Origin: Cyclobacteriaceae bacterium
GTDB taxonomy: Bacteria; Bacteroidota; Bacteroidia; Cytophagales; Cyclobacteriaceae
Length of the DNA stretch: 64,000 bases
Reading direction: 5' to 3'
Assembly (NCBI GenBank): GCA_016786585.1
Contig: JAEUUI010000015.1
Coordinates: 62,001-126,000, forward strand
The position numbers and the translations under genes were made by a program. This document shows, piece after piece, positions 53,647 to 63,311 of the stretch. The notes under the pieces are model-generated. The model was given only the letters and a program-made list of their open reading frames with translations. It searched no databases and was not told the DNA's origin. Position 1 is the first letter of the stretch; every line of letters starts with the position of its first letter.

Positions 53647-54168
53647 ATGGAGTACAGTATCGAAAAAGCAACCGAAGTTTTAAGCAGAACTCCGAGCGTG
53701 CTGGAAGCATTGCTTACCGGCCTGCCGGACGAGTGGGTTTACGCCAATGAAGGAACACGAACTTGGAGCCCGGCTGAGGTTCTTGGCCATCTGATCGTAA
53801 ATGAAGAAACCAACTTCATGGCCCGGACAAAAATCATCTTGCGCGGAGGACTGAACCCAATCTTGCAACCGATTAACATGACGGAGCACCTGGAACGTTT
53901 TGGAAATACGCCCGTCACTACGCTGCTGAAAACATTCAGCGATCTGCGGCAGCAAAATATAAAGACGTTACTGGCGCTGACAATTACTCGCGAAGACTTG
54001 CTCAAGACTGCTTTGCACCCAAAAGTTGGAATTGTACAACTCAAGCACGTTTTAGCTACCTGGGTTGCGCATGATCTCGTTCACATCGGGCAGATAACCC
54101 GCGTGATGGCGAAGCAATACAAACAAGAGGTCGGTCCGTTCATTGAATTTCTTCCCCGCATACGCTGA
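53647..54168 (+). CDS. DinB-family four-helix bundle protein
   Basis: A 173-aa DinB-like metal-binding bundle, seen in bacillithiol-dependent and related transferases. His ligands are in LGHLIVNEE (about 46-54) and VAHDLVHIGQI (about 137-147). Overlaps the GNAT start (ATGA at 54165-54168), so it is co-translated. Possible detoxification role with the neighbours; substrate unknown. Confidence 0.85.
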   Translation: MEYSIEKATEVLSRTPSVLEALLTGLPDEWVYANEGTRTWSPAEVLGHLIVNEETNFMARTKIILRGGLNPILQPINMTEHLERFGNTPVTTLLKTFSDLRQQNIKTLLALTITREDLLKTALHPKVGIVQLKHVLATWVAHDLVHIGQITRVMAKQYKQEVGPFIEFLPRIR

Positions 54169-54695
54169 TGACACTACTCACGAAAACAATTATTCCTGCG
54201 ACTGTTGCCGACCTGGACGTTGTGCTGCAGCTTTTTAAAGAAGCGATCCGGTATCAGAAAGAAAATAATTACATCGGTTGGCCCGACATGGACCGGAAGT
54301 TCATTGAAGCCGATATTCAAAACGGGTTGCTGTACAAAGTTGTATCTGACCCTACGATCCTCGGGATATTTTGTGTTTGCTACACCGACCGGCTCATCTG
54401 GCGCGACAAAGAGAAAGGCGATGCTATTTATCTGCACCGCATCGTACTGAACCGCGCGCATTCAGGTGCAAAAATATTCAGCACTGTATTGGACTGGGCC
54501 ATCGACTACGCACGCAGAAACAGCTTGATGTACGTTAGAATGGATACGTGGGCGGAAAACGCAAAACTCATTGACTACTATAAAGGATATGGTTTTCGCT
54601 TTGTTGAAAATTACACCACAGCAGATACGCCTGATCTGCCGGTACAGCACCGGAACCTGAATGTGGCGTTGCTGGAACTTACAGTGAAGCAGTAA
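54168..54695 (+). CDS. GNAT-family N-acetyltransferase
   Basis: A 175-aa acetyltransferase fold; the acetyl-CoA region is IYLHRIVLNRAHSGAKIFSTVLDWA (positions about 87-110) with KLIDYYKGYGFRFVE near the end. The substrate is unknown. Last gene of the TetR-linked run, overlapping DinB. Confidence 0.85.
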   Translation: MTLLTKTIIPATVADLDVVLQLFKEAIRYQKENNYIGWPDMDRKFIEADIQNGLLYKVVSDPTILGIFCVCYTDRLIWRDKEKGDAIYLHRIVLNRAHSGAKIFSTVLDWAIDYARRNSLMYVRMDTWAENAKLIDYYKGYGFRFVENYTTADTPDLPVQHRNLNVALLELTVKQ

Positions 54696-54707
54696 CCGCT
54701 GGCCTGC

Positions 54708-55631
54708 TTATGGTACTTGCTTAAAACCGATCACAAGCTGGTAGGTGTCTTCGCCCTGCGGTTCACACCGAACACCCTGGTTTGTAATGTACGTGATTTC
54801 AAATGTCTTCCCTTTATAGGCCGGGTTAACAATCGTTTCATCGTTTGCATTTGACGTTGCGAGCGAATGCCAAAGTTTGGTTGAAGCTTCATCCAGAAAG
54901 AGTTTGGCGTTACCGAAATCGCCACAGTCGAACTCAAGATGAAAACAATCACCTGAACCCGCATCCTTCAGCACACACGTAACCACTTGTTTGGGATAGT
55001 CGGGCATGAGCAAGGCCCAGATCGCGTCCGGTTCAAACTCGCTGACGTTAATAGGCATAACAGGTTTCTTCAAATTGACGGTGGTATTATTCGCCTTGTT
55101 ACGGCTGTCGCGCGTGGTAACAATCACGTTGCCGTTGCTTACGTTGTAGTCGTACGTTTTCGTTTGCGGTCCGTCTGTGACTTTATACGTTGCGCCTATC
55201 AACCGAAAGTAACTATTGTTGGTATAGCGGTACCGGTGCGTGGTTGTCCATTGCTCGCGTGAGCCACCCGCGAAATCAATCCGCAGTACACCCGCTTTTA
55301 TCTCAAATTTATCAAGCGGATCGCCCATGGTACCGCCTGATTGTGCATCCAGGATGACATGATCGGCTGTAGCGGCCAGCGTATAGTTTTGTGTCGCTTT
55401 CTCCTGAAAGAGAATAATCAAACTCCGGGGGCGTTCGCCTTCCAGTGCATCGCCTGCATATTCCACAATCATGGCGACATCGTTCAGGCTATCTTTATTA
55501 AGATCGCCCGATGTCTCCTGGATCAATGTCCAATTTTCAGGAATAAAAGATTCTTTCGATGCGGGTGTCTGCTGCGCGTATGTTACCTGTAACAGCGCAA
55601 GTGCATACAACAGACTGACTGCGTATTTCAT
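54708..55631 (-). CDS. Secreted VCBS/FG-GAP-like protein
   Basis: A 307-aa exported protein (leader SLLYALALLQVTYAQQ). Residues about 40-60 read SGDLNKDSLNDVAMIVEY, an FG-GAP/VCBS-like calcium loop motif. The remainder is beta-rich. Function unknown; it lies downstream of the carbohydrate-active enzyme genes (54 bp after the SASA gene stop) and might belong to that transcript. Confidence 0.7.
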   Translation of the reverse strand: MKYAVSLLYALALLQVTYAQQTPASKESFIPENWTLIQETSGDLNKDSLNDVAMIVEYAGDALEGERPRSLIILFQEKATQNYTLAATADHVILDAQSGGTMGDPLDKFEIKAGVLRIDFAGGSREQWTTTHRYRYTNNSYFRLIGATYKVTDGPQTKTYDYNVSNGNVIVTTRDSRNKANNTTVNLKKPVMPINVSEFEPDAIWALLMPDYPKQVVTCVLKDAGSGDCFHLEFDCGDFGNAKLFLDEASTKLWHSLATSNANDETIVNPAYKGKTFEITYITNQGVRCEPQGEDTYQLVIGFKQVP

Positions 55632-55685
55632 GACGTGGGGAGTTGTTCCGTTAAGGTACGCAAAACCCTTGCATGTTTCAGAGCG

Positions 55686-57647
55686 CTATTGCACAGAAAA
55701 GCGATTGTTTTCGGTGATTCCCTTCCAGTTATCACTCCGGAAAGGTTCTGCCGGAAAGCCTTCGCGGTTAAACAAGTTTCCTTCAAGTGCATCATCCATC
55801 CAGTTGTACCGAACGGCAACCGGTGAAGTTACTGCGGGACTGCTCACTACCACCGTACCTTCTTTTATGAATGCCCGGGCGGGATAGAATTTCTGATCAC
55901 TGCCGGCAATTTCAAAACCCCGGAGATAACCATATTTATCCGGTGTCGTTAATCCGCTGCCGGAATTTTTAAAGCTTATCACCGCCTCCGAATTCTGAAC
56001 AACCAGCTTGTCGAACGCGGGACCCCGGCTTACGATGTTTTTCTTGTACGTATCGCTTAAGGCAACCGCAGCAAGACGATATCCGACATCCTTTTTATTT
56101 CGCGGATGAATATCGTTTGATTCTCCGATGTCGGTAGTCACAGCCATTCCCGTATTGGGCAATGCCAGCGTTTTTGTCTGGGCTTCACGCAGCTCGGCCC
56201 ACGTACTCCCCGCGTTGCTGTTGCCGTTGTGATCATTAAAACTTGAAAGCTGAACAAAGTAAAACGGGAAGTCGCCCAAGCCCCAGTGTTTTCTCCAATC
56301 GCTGATCATCAGCGGAAATGCAGTGCGATATTGGTATGCGCGCCACGCATTCGACTCGCCCTGATACCAGATCGCGCCCTGAATCGTGTACGGAATCAGC
56401 GGATTAAGCATGGCATTAAACAACAGTGTTGGATAATCATTCGGGCCAATGCTTCCCGTGCTGGTCATGTTCTCGACTCTTAACTTCCAGTTACCGGCCA
56501 ATGATTCACTCCGATCTCCAATTGAGAACTTCACATTGTCGGCCGGACCATAAATTCCGCCCCCGCCACCGGTATCGGTTACACGCACAGCAATAACATT
56601 CTTTCCTGCCTTCAGTAATCCTTCGCGGATTGCGTAAACACGGGGCGTATTATACTGCGCGGTCAACCCTCCTACCTTAACGCCATTCACATACGTTTCA
56701 TCGGAATCATCAATCATTGCCAACTGAAGTTCGGCTGCTTTACCGGCATCTGCTTCGCTCAGCGAAAATGTTTTTCGCAGCCAAACAATTCCATCCAGAC
56801 CTGGGAAAATTTTTTCTTCCCAGAGCGCAGGCACCTGCATCACCGGCCATGAAGCATCATCGTACTCAGGAGATTTCCAGCGCTCTACTTCCTGCGGTGT
56901 AATGGTTATTTTGCCCTGCAGTGCTTCCAGCTTTTGTGCATTTTCGGCTGTACGCTTTTTATTGATGGCTTCGAGGTTTACTACCGGAACAGTAGCAATC
57001 ATACTTTTAAATTCCGGGCTGTTTTCGAAGGCTTCGCGGCTCGTCCATGTTTCGGAATGTGTTCCGCCCCACGAGGTGTTAATCAATCCTACCGGAACGT
57101 TCAGTTCTTTGGCAAGCTTCACTGCGAAGAAATATCCAACTGCAGTAAAGTCGCCCGCTGTTTGCGGACTGCAAACTTTCCAGTCACCCGAATTAAAATC
57201 TTCCTGTGGCGTTGACGCCACCACATTCGGAATTTTAATATGACGGATTTGAGGATAATCAGCGTCAGCAATTTCCTGTGCTGAATGACTTGACATGCGC
57301 AACGGCCATTCCATGTTTGACTGACCGGAGCAGATCCACACCTCACCAACCAAAATGTTCTTCAGTGTTATCGTATTCTTCCCGCTTGCTGTTAACGTGT
57401 AAGGCCCTCCGGCTTTTTCTGCGTCAAGCTTAACAATCCATTTACCGGTTTTATCGGCAATAGCTGTTTTAGTCTGATTGTGAAATTTGATTATTACTTT
57501 CTCTTTAGCCTTCGCCCAACCCCAAACGGCAATTGGCTTCTCGCGTTGCAATACCATGTTATCGCCAAAGATGTGCGGGAGTTTTATCTGCGCTTGCGCG
57601 AGGATCGCCAGGCAGCAAAAGGTAATTAGTGAGATGACGTGTTTCAT
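55686..57647 (-). CDS. Sialate O-acetylesterase-like (SASA) carbohydrate esterase
   Basis: A 653-aa exported enzyme. The signal peptide ends near AILAQAQ. The SGNH nucleophile is in GEVWICSGQSNMEWP (Ser110). A beta-jelly-roll insert occurs in the middle (WLRKTFSLSEADAG). The SASA family removes O-acetyl groups from sialic acids or from plant polysaccharides such as xyloglucan. Its place behind glycosidase genes suggests a plant hemicellulose acetyl esterase. Gap of 99 bp to the CE2-like gene. Confidence 0.88.
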   Translation of the reverse strand: MKHVISLITFCCLAILAQAQIKLPHIFGDNMVLQREKPIAVWGWAKAKEKVIIKFHNQTKTAIADKTGKWIVKLDAEKAGGPYTLTASGKNTITLKNILVGEVWICSGQSNMEWPLRMSSHSAQEIADADYPQIRHIKIPNVVASTPQEDFNSGDWKVCSPQTAGDFTAVGYFFAVKLAKELNVPVGLINTSWGGTHSETWTSREAFENSPEFKSMIATVPVVNLEAINKKRTAENAQKLEALQGKITITPQEVERWKSPEYDDASWPVMQVPALWEEKIFPGLDGIVWLRKTFSLSEADAGKAAELQLAMIDDSDETYVNGVKVGGLTAQYNTPRVYAIREGLLKAGKNVIAVRVTDTGGGGGIYGPADNVKFSIGDRSESLAGNWKLRVENMTSTGSIGPNDYPTLLFNAMLNPLIPYTIQGAIWYQGESNAWRAYQYRTAFPLMISDWRKHWGLGDFPFYFVQLSSFNDHNGNSNAGSTWAELREAQTKTLALPNTGMAVTTDIGESNDIHPRNKKDVGYRLAAVALSDTYKKNIVSRGPAFDKLVVQNSEAVISFKNSGSGLTTPDKYGYLRGFEIAGSDQKFYPARAFIKEGTVVVSSPAVTSPVAVRYNWMDDALEGNLFNREGFPAEPFRSDNWKGITENNRFSVQ

Positions 57648-57746
57648 GATTCGGGAAGAAGTAGGTGATACCAGTTGTATAAAGTACTTATTAGCTGAAG
57701 ATGTTCGTAAAGTTGAAAATCATTGATTTATCGCTAAACGTTAAAG

Positions 57747-58814
57747 TTACCATTTCATTTCTTTTTTCACGAGGGCTGTGAGCTCATTCGCAATCTGTTT
57801 ATCATCTTCGAGGTCGGGATGAGAACCACAGCCGTTTTTGTATTGCCGGGTAAATGCGTGCATGCCTATGTTCTTCTCTCCTTCCCCACGACAATATCGC
57901 ACAACACCATTCAGGTAGCGGGTAAGAACTGCCTGCAGTTTTGCATCTGCCATCGGGCTTGTTAAGCAAATTAGTTTTGCCTTAGGATAATATCCGCGCA
58001 ACGTTTTTAAGAATTTTACATACACCCCGGTGAAGGCTACCGAATCTTGAATACCATCGTTCTGACCCAGGCACACTGTTACCACATCAGGTTGAAACTT
58101 GCTGAAGTTCCAGGTTAAAGAATCCTTGCTCAGACTAACCTTATCGTAAACATGAGGCATGAGGATGGTTTTGTTACAGCAGCTGTGGATCAATCCAATC
58201 CCCGATTCGGAAGTAAGGTGGAAGTCGGCCCCGAGGTTACGTGCGGTAACCGATGCATAACTATACCACGCACTGTGCTGGTCGTACCAAACACCGCTGT
58301 CGCACGGAACGTCTCTTGTAAAGTTCCCCATTCCACTGGTGATGGAATCGCCAATGAATTCCATCGTGCGCTTTCGCTTGCTCTTAACAGGCAACAACTT
58401 ATCGCAGTGCAAGCCAATAAATTCCAGGTAGCCGATCAGCGCTTCTGTTGCCTTCATGATCAGGATGGTGTGTTCACCCTTTGCAAGATTTTGAGCAACC
58501 ATAATCCTGTTTGATTTGCCGGTCAGTTTAATGCGGACCGGCTCGTTTCCATCAATGCTTACTTCGAGGTAGTTGTGTGACGTGCCCCAAAGCATTTCAT
58601 CGCGAACTTCAATTTCGCAAAATGTGCCGCTAAACCTCGCTTCGATGTAGACACCGGCAGTCCAGAAACGAGGAGCTTTTGAATCCGAAGAGTCTATTCT
58701 TCCGGTGTACCGGATGTACGGATGATCAGCCGCGTAGAACTGTGTGATCGCTTGATCCGCGGAAGCGGAAAAAAACACAGCGCCAATAACAACAACGAGA
58801 ACCTTATAGATCAT
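57747..58814 (-). CDS. SGNH carbohydrate esterase of CE2 type
   Basis: A 355-aa exported esterase. An N-terminal jelly-roll domain (to ~145) precedes an SGNH domain with nucleophile Ser157 in FIGDSITSG, the oxyanion/Asn motif LGQNDG and the Asp/His pair in GSHPD near the C-terminus. CE2 enzymes deacetylate glucomannan or xylan. Overlaps the GH5 gene by 4 bp (58811-58814), so the genes are translationally coupled. Confidence 0.85.
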   Translation of the reverse strand: MIYKVLVVVIGAVFFSASADQAITQFYAADHPYIRYTGRIDSSDSKAPRFWTAGVYIEARFSGTFCEIEVRDEMLWGTSHNYLEVSIDGNEPVRIKLTGKSNRIMVAQNLAKGEHTILIMKATEALIGYLEFIGLHCDKLLPVKSKRKRTMEFIGDSITSGMGNFTRDVPCDSGVWYDQHSAWYSYASVTARNLGADFHLTSESGIGLIHSCCNKTILMPHVYDKVSLSKDSLTWNFSKFQPDVVTVCLGQNDGIQDSVAFTGVYVKFLKTLRGYYPKAKLICLTSPMADAKLQAVLTRYLNGVVRYCRGEGEKNIGMHAFTRQYKNGCGSHPDLEDDKQIANELTALVKKEMKW

Positions 58815-59800
58815 TTGACGGATTGCGATAGTGCTTTCTTAAAATATGTTCCTTGTCGGGTGGGTGTAAATTTCCAATCATTAATGAGCATAGGTGCCCA
58901 GTCGGGATCGAAAACCCAAACGGTGTACGAGATACCGCGCGTGTTGCAGTAGTTTATGATTGCATCGCCATACGACTCATCGCTGATAACCGGAACGTGT
59001 GCGCCCCGATCTTCTTTGCCGCAAAAGCCAATCTCCGTAAGAAACACCGGATACTTCTCAGCAACGTAACCCCAGTCCTTCGTCCATTGGCTTTCCCATG
59101 GCTTGTCGCGTTTCATCGGGTACGGATGACTTACGTACGCGATACCCTCAGCGGCTATCGGATTGTTTGCAACTTCGGTAAGATCGTATGCCCAGTTGAA
59201 GCCGGCTACCAGCGGAATTGCCTTTGCTCCGTGAGCCTGCACGATGACAATCATTTCTTCCATCAGTTCTTTCCATTGTGCCCACGTACATGTTCCGAGT
59301 TGTCCGTGGTAATCGGTGGGCTCATTGAACAATTCAAAAAACGCCACGGTTGAATTGTCTTTATAATGTTCGGCCATTGCTTTCCAGAATTCGAACGTCT
59401 CCTTGCGGGTTGTTTCATACATGGGATCCTGAAACAGTTCCGAACGCAGGTTGCCGATGCTATGCCAGTCGATAATAACGTAAAGCCCTAGTTCGGTTGC
59501 CCATGCAACTCCCTGATCAAGCAATTGAATGTATTTGTCTTTACCGAGCTTTTGCCAGTTTAACGGGTGCACCGGGAAGCGAACAATGTTCGCACCCCAG
59601 TTTTTCATTTCCGATAGGTATTGTTTGTTCCAATGCCCATCGGCTTTCAGTTTGTAAGGATCGCTGGCATCCAACCCGCGAAATATGCATAGCCCTTTTT
59701 CAGTTACAAATTTATTACCCTGAACGCTGACGCGATCGAGTTGCGCATAAACCGAAAATGAAATCGTGGCTGAGAGAATAAATAAAATCAAGGCTCTCAT
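58811..59800 (-). CDS. GH5 endoglycosidase (cellulase/mannanase-like)
   Basis: A 329-aa exported GH5 enzyme with signal peptide (LFILSATISFSVYAQ). The acid/base Glu is in FELFNEPTDYH (E160) and the nucleophile in FLTEIGFCG (E256). GH5 covers endoglucanases and beta-mannanases; I cannot decide the subfamily. Overlaps the GH3 gene (59797-59800) and the CE2 gene, so it sits in the middle of a coupled operon. Confidence 0.9.
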   Translation of the reverse strand: MRALILFILSATISFSVYAQLDRVSVQGNKFVTEKGLCIFRGLDASDPYKLKADGHWNKQYLSEMKNWGANIVRFPVHPLNWQKLGKDKYIQLLDQGVAWATELGLYVIIDWHSIGNLRSELFQDPMYETTRKETFEFWKAMAEHYKDNSTVAFFELFNEPTDYHGQLGTCTWAQWKELMEEMIVIVQAHGAKAIPLVAGFNWAYDLTEVANNPIAAEGIAYVSHPYPMKRDKPWESQWTKDWGYVAEKYPVFLTEIGFCGKEDRGAHVPVISDESYGDAIINYCNTRGISYTVWVFDPDWAPMLINDWKFTPTRQGTYFKKALSQSVK

Positions 59801-62082
59801 AGACGCTTCAGGTTAAACCGTGTTTTCAATGGACCAACCATTAACGTGAAGAACCCGTCTTCCAGTCGCTGGTTATTTTGCTTGTCGGGAAACGAAAGCT
59901 GCCAAGCTTTTATCGTAAACGAATACGTTGCCACTTCTCCGGCTTTGATAAACTTCTTTTCATAGAATTTCAAATCTTTTACCGGGCGGGTGAGGCTTGC
60001 CACTTCATCGTTTATGAACCACAACACCGCTTCTTTACCATCAACCGAACCGGTATTTTTTACCGTAACTGTTGCCGTAAGGCTGTCGCTTGCGGACGTC
60101 AGAACAGAGTCGCTTAACGTCAGGTTACTATACTCAAAAGTAGTGTAACTCATTCCGGTACCGAACTCCTTTAACGCAATCGGATTTGGAATTTCATGCG
60201 CGAGCAGTTCTTCTGTTGCTTTATGATTATGCGGCAGCAACCGGTTTGGGGCATACGGATAATTAAAACTCATCTTCGCACTTGGATTAACTTTTCCGCT
60301 GATGATTTCTGCGATAGCCTGGCCACCTTCAAAACCCGGCAGGCCCGCGAACAACACAGCCTTGCACCGGTCGTAGACAGACGTAATAATGCGCGGTCTT
60401 CCGGCAACGATTACCAGCACAACGGGCTTGCCTGTGGCGAGTGCAGTTTGAATTGTTTGGAGCTGATCATCCGGAAGATTGATATCGGTTATGCTTCCAA
60501 AACCTTCCGAGTACGGCATCTCACCAGCAACAACAACAATCGCATCAGCCCGGGATGCCTTCGACTTGATTTCATTATCGGTAGTGGCCAGCGAAGCCGA
60601 TGGAAATTCTTTTTTGATTGCTGCAAATGGTGTCAGCACATAGTCCGGATGCAGGGATTCATCGTTGTTAATCCAGCGGAGTGTCCAACCGCCTGATAAC
60701 GGTGCCTTAAGATTTGCCAACGATCCGGCAACCATCAGGTTTTTGATTTTACCTGCTGAAAGCGGTAGAACGTTGCCGTCGTTTTTCATCAGCACGATGG
60801 ATTCCCGTGCAGCTTCCAGCGCCAGCGCACGGTTTTCAGGTGTACCGATTCTGTTAAAGCGATCGTTTCGCGGAAGGGGATTTTCAAACAGTCCAATCTT
60901 CAGTTTCATTCGCAGGATGCGCGCCACGGAAAGGTTGATCCGCTCTTTCGAAATCTTCCCTTCCTTCACCAGTGCCAGAAGATGCTCGCAGAAGTCGGTC
61001 GTGTAAGGCGTCATGGCCATATCGATTCCTGCTGTGATTGCCATGAATGTTGCTTCACGCTCATTGATCGCAACGCGGTGGTTACGATACAGGCGAATAA
61101 TATCTTCCCAGTCGGTTACAGCAACGCCTTTGAACTTCAATTCATCGCGGAGCAGTTGCGTGAGGATTCTTGCAGAAGCATGAACAGGCTCTCCATTGAT
61201 TTCACCGCTGTTAATCATCACCGATTCAATGCCGGCATCAATCGCAGCTTTAAAGGCGGGGACGTGCATTTCGTATAATGTCTGTTCGGAGATATCGACC
61301 GGAGTTCTGTCCCATCCCGATTTCGGATCGGAATATGCCAGGAAATGTTTCGCTGTTGCTGCAATCTTGTAGGGAGCAATGTCAGGATCAGTTTGAAGTG
61401 ACTTTACAAAAATGCTGCCCATGGTAGATGCCACATAAGGCGACTCGCCCAGGGTTTCATAATATCTGCCCCAAAGCGGAGTGCGGGCAAGATCAAGCAC
61501 CGGTGCGAATATCCATTGATGTCCGATATCGGCTGTTTCAATTGCTGTAACATGCGCCATGTCGGCAGGAAACTTGTTGTTATAGGTGGCTGCAGTATTA
61601 ATCGCATGCGGAAAGATGGTACCTCCGGCGAGGTAATTCGGACCGTGCATCTGATCGACTCCGTAAATAATCGGAATCTTAAGTCGTGAGTGTGCCAGGT
61701 TATACTCCTGCAAATCTTTATAAAACTTATACCATACCTCCGGAGTTTCCGCAACTCCGTTCAGGAATGAACCAACGTGATACTTGCGGATCATCGCTCC
61801 AAGCTTGGCTGTATCGATGGTCATCTCGATGCTCAGATCACTACCGTTTCCCCAGTTGGATTTCGTTACGATTTGCGCATTCGTAATCTGGGTCATCTGG
61901 CCAATCTTTTCCTCGAGCGACATGGCAGACAAGAGTTCATCGATCTTCGACTCGATCGCTGCGTTATCACTTCGTTCCGCTTTTATGCGGTCAGCGGGAG
62001 TCGGATCAGTATTCGGATGTGTGTCGTTACAGGCCGTAATGGCCATTGCACAAGCCACCAGCAACAGGGAAGCGTATTTCAT
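59797..62082 (-). CDS. GH3 beta-glycosidase lipoprotein
   Basis: A 761-aa lipoprotein (leader VACAMAITACND, Cys18) with the GH3 two-domain barrel plus alpha/beta fold and a C-terminal FnIII-like domain. The catalytic nucleophile is in GVAVTDWEDI (D324), with KHFLAY (about 245-250) and GVDQMHGPN. Activity is probably on beta-glucosides, xylosides or mannosides released by the GH5. One base separates it from the GH27 stop, and it overlaps GH5 by 4 bp. Confidence 0.93.
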   Translation of the reverse strand: MKYASLLLVACAMAITACNDTHPNTDPTPADRIKAERSDNAAIESKIDELLSAMSLEEKIGQMTQITNAQIVTKSNWGNGSDLSIEMTIDTAKLGAMIRKYHVGSFLNGVAETPEVWYKFYKDLQEYNLAHSRLKIPIIYGVDQMHGPNYLAGGTIFPHAINTAATYNNKFPADMAHVTAIETADIGHQWIFAPVLDLARTPLWGRYYETLGESPYVASTMGSIFVKSLQTDPDIAPYKIAATAKHFLAYSDPKSGWDRTPVDISEQTLYEMHVPAFKAAIDAGIESVMINSGEINGEPVHASARILTQLLRDELKFKGVAVTDWEDIIRLYRNHRVAINEREATFMAITAGIDMAMTPYTTDFCEHLLALVKEGKISKERINLSVARILRMKLKIGLFENPLPRNDRFNRIGTPENRALALEAARESIVLMKNDGNVLPLSAGKIKNLMVAGSLANLKAPLSGGWTLRWINNDESLHPDYVLTPFAAIKKEFPSASLATTDNEIKSKASRADAIVVVAGEMPYSEGFGSITDINLPDDQLQTIQTALATGKPVVLVIVAGRPRIITSVYDRCKAVLFAGLPGFEGGQAIAEIISGKVNPSAKMSFNYPYAPNRLLPHNHKATEELLAHEIPNPIALKEFGTGMSYTTFEYSNLTLSDSVLTSASDSLTATVTVKNTGSVDGKEAVLWFINDEVASLTRPVKDLKFYEKKFIKAGEVATYSFTIKAWQLSFPDKQNNQRLEDGFFTLMVGPLKTRFNLKRL

Positions 62083-62083
62083 A

Positions 62084-63289
62084 TTATTTAGGAGAAAGTC
62101 GTAACATCAGCACATCATGCGAACCGATTGATGCGCCAAGTGGTTTTGAAGTGGTACCAGCTGTTTTTTTAGTCCACAGATTTCTGAGTTGATACGCTTG
62201 TGTTTTAAAATTCAATGTGCGTTTCGATACTTCATCGGATATGGAATGATTCTGCCAATCGAAGCTGAACACCTGAGACTTACTTTTCAGATTCAGAAAA
62301 CATATAGCCCATTCGTTATTGACTAACGGCTTCACCCAAACTTCCACGCTATCGAGCGTTGTATACTTTAGTGCCTGAACACCAAGTGCATCCTGATTGA
62401 CTGTGATCACTTCTTTGTTGGTGAGTATCTCCCGGGTTTCATTTTTCATGGAACGCAGATCGTTCCCCATAATCAGCGGAGCGGCAAGCATACACCATAA
62501 GGTAAAATGTGAGCGGTCTTCCTGAACCGTCATGCCGTTGCCCACTTCCATCATGTCGGGATCATTCCAGTGACCGGGTCCGGCATACTGACGGATATCT
62601 TTTCGCATGTTCACGGTGCGCAACACTCCCCACGATGACCATGTACCATGATTGTCTTCGCAGTCCCAGCAATTGGTAATGTCGCCTGTGGTGCGCCATA
62701 AATGACCTACCTTTCCACCCCACTTCCACGGCTGGTTTTCACCCCACTCACACAAACTAAACACCATCGGCCGACGGGCTGCGTACAGCGCATCGCGCAT
62801 GGTGATATATGCACCTTCGGCATTTAACTTTTCGGTGTTGCACCAGTCGTACTTGAGATAATCAACGCCCCACGATGCATAAAGCAGTGCATCCTGGTAT
62901 TCATGACCGCGCGAGCCCGGGAATCCGCCACACGTTTTACTTCCGGCACAGTTATAAATACCAAACTTAAGGCCTTTGCTGTGTACATAGTCGACAACCG
63001 ACTTCATTCCATTCGGAAACTTAACAGGATCTGCCACAAGGTTTCCCTTTGCATCACGCTCTTTCGCCATCCACCCATCATCGATCACAATGTATTGGTA
63101 CCCGGCATCCTTCAAACCATCTTTCACAAAACTGTCCGCAACATCTTTAATCAGCTTTTCATCGATGTTTATTGAGAAGGTGTTCCAGCTGTTCCATCCC
63201 ATCGGTGGAGTTAACGCCAGCGAGTCGAACTTTTGTGCCTGAACCTGAAACGCCATCAGCACACCAATAAGCCATCCGAATTTCTTCAT
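62084..63289 (-). CDS. GH27 alpha-galactosidase
   Basis: A 401-aa exported GH27 enzyme. Signal peptide MKKFGWLIGVLMAFQVQAQ from the ATG at 63289, chosen over ATGs at 63298-63304. Family motifs are TPPMGWNSWNTF (27-38), VIDDGWM (68-74), LKYDWCN with nucleophile D148, and HLWRTTGDITNCW with acid/base D203. It removes alpha-1,6-galactose from galactomannan or from raffinose oligosaccharides. Directly upstream of GH3 (1 bp), first enzyme gene after the regulator. Confidence 0.93.
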   Translation of the reverse strand: MKKFGWLIGVLMAFQVQAQKFDSLALTPPMGWNSWNTFSINIDEKLIKDVADSFVKDGLKDAGYQYIVIDDGWMAKERDAKGNLVADPVKFPNGMKSVVDYVHSKGLKFGIYNCAGSKTCGGFPGSRGHEYQDALLYASWGVDYLKYDWCNTEKLNAEGAYITMRDALYAARRPMVFSLCEWGENQPWKWGGKVGHLWRTTGDITNCWDCEDNHGTWSSWGVLRTVNMRKDIRQYAGPGHWNDPDMMEVGNGMTVQEDRSHFTLWCMLAAPLIMGNDLRSMKNETREILTNKEVITVNQDALGVQALKYTTLDSVEVWVKPLVNNEWAICFLNLKSKSQVFSFDWQNHSISDEVSKRTLNFKTQAYQLRNLWTKKTAGTTSKPLGASIGSHDVLMLRLSPK

Positions 63290-63311
63290 GCCATTCATCA
63301 TCACACGTGTA

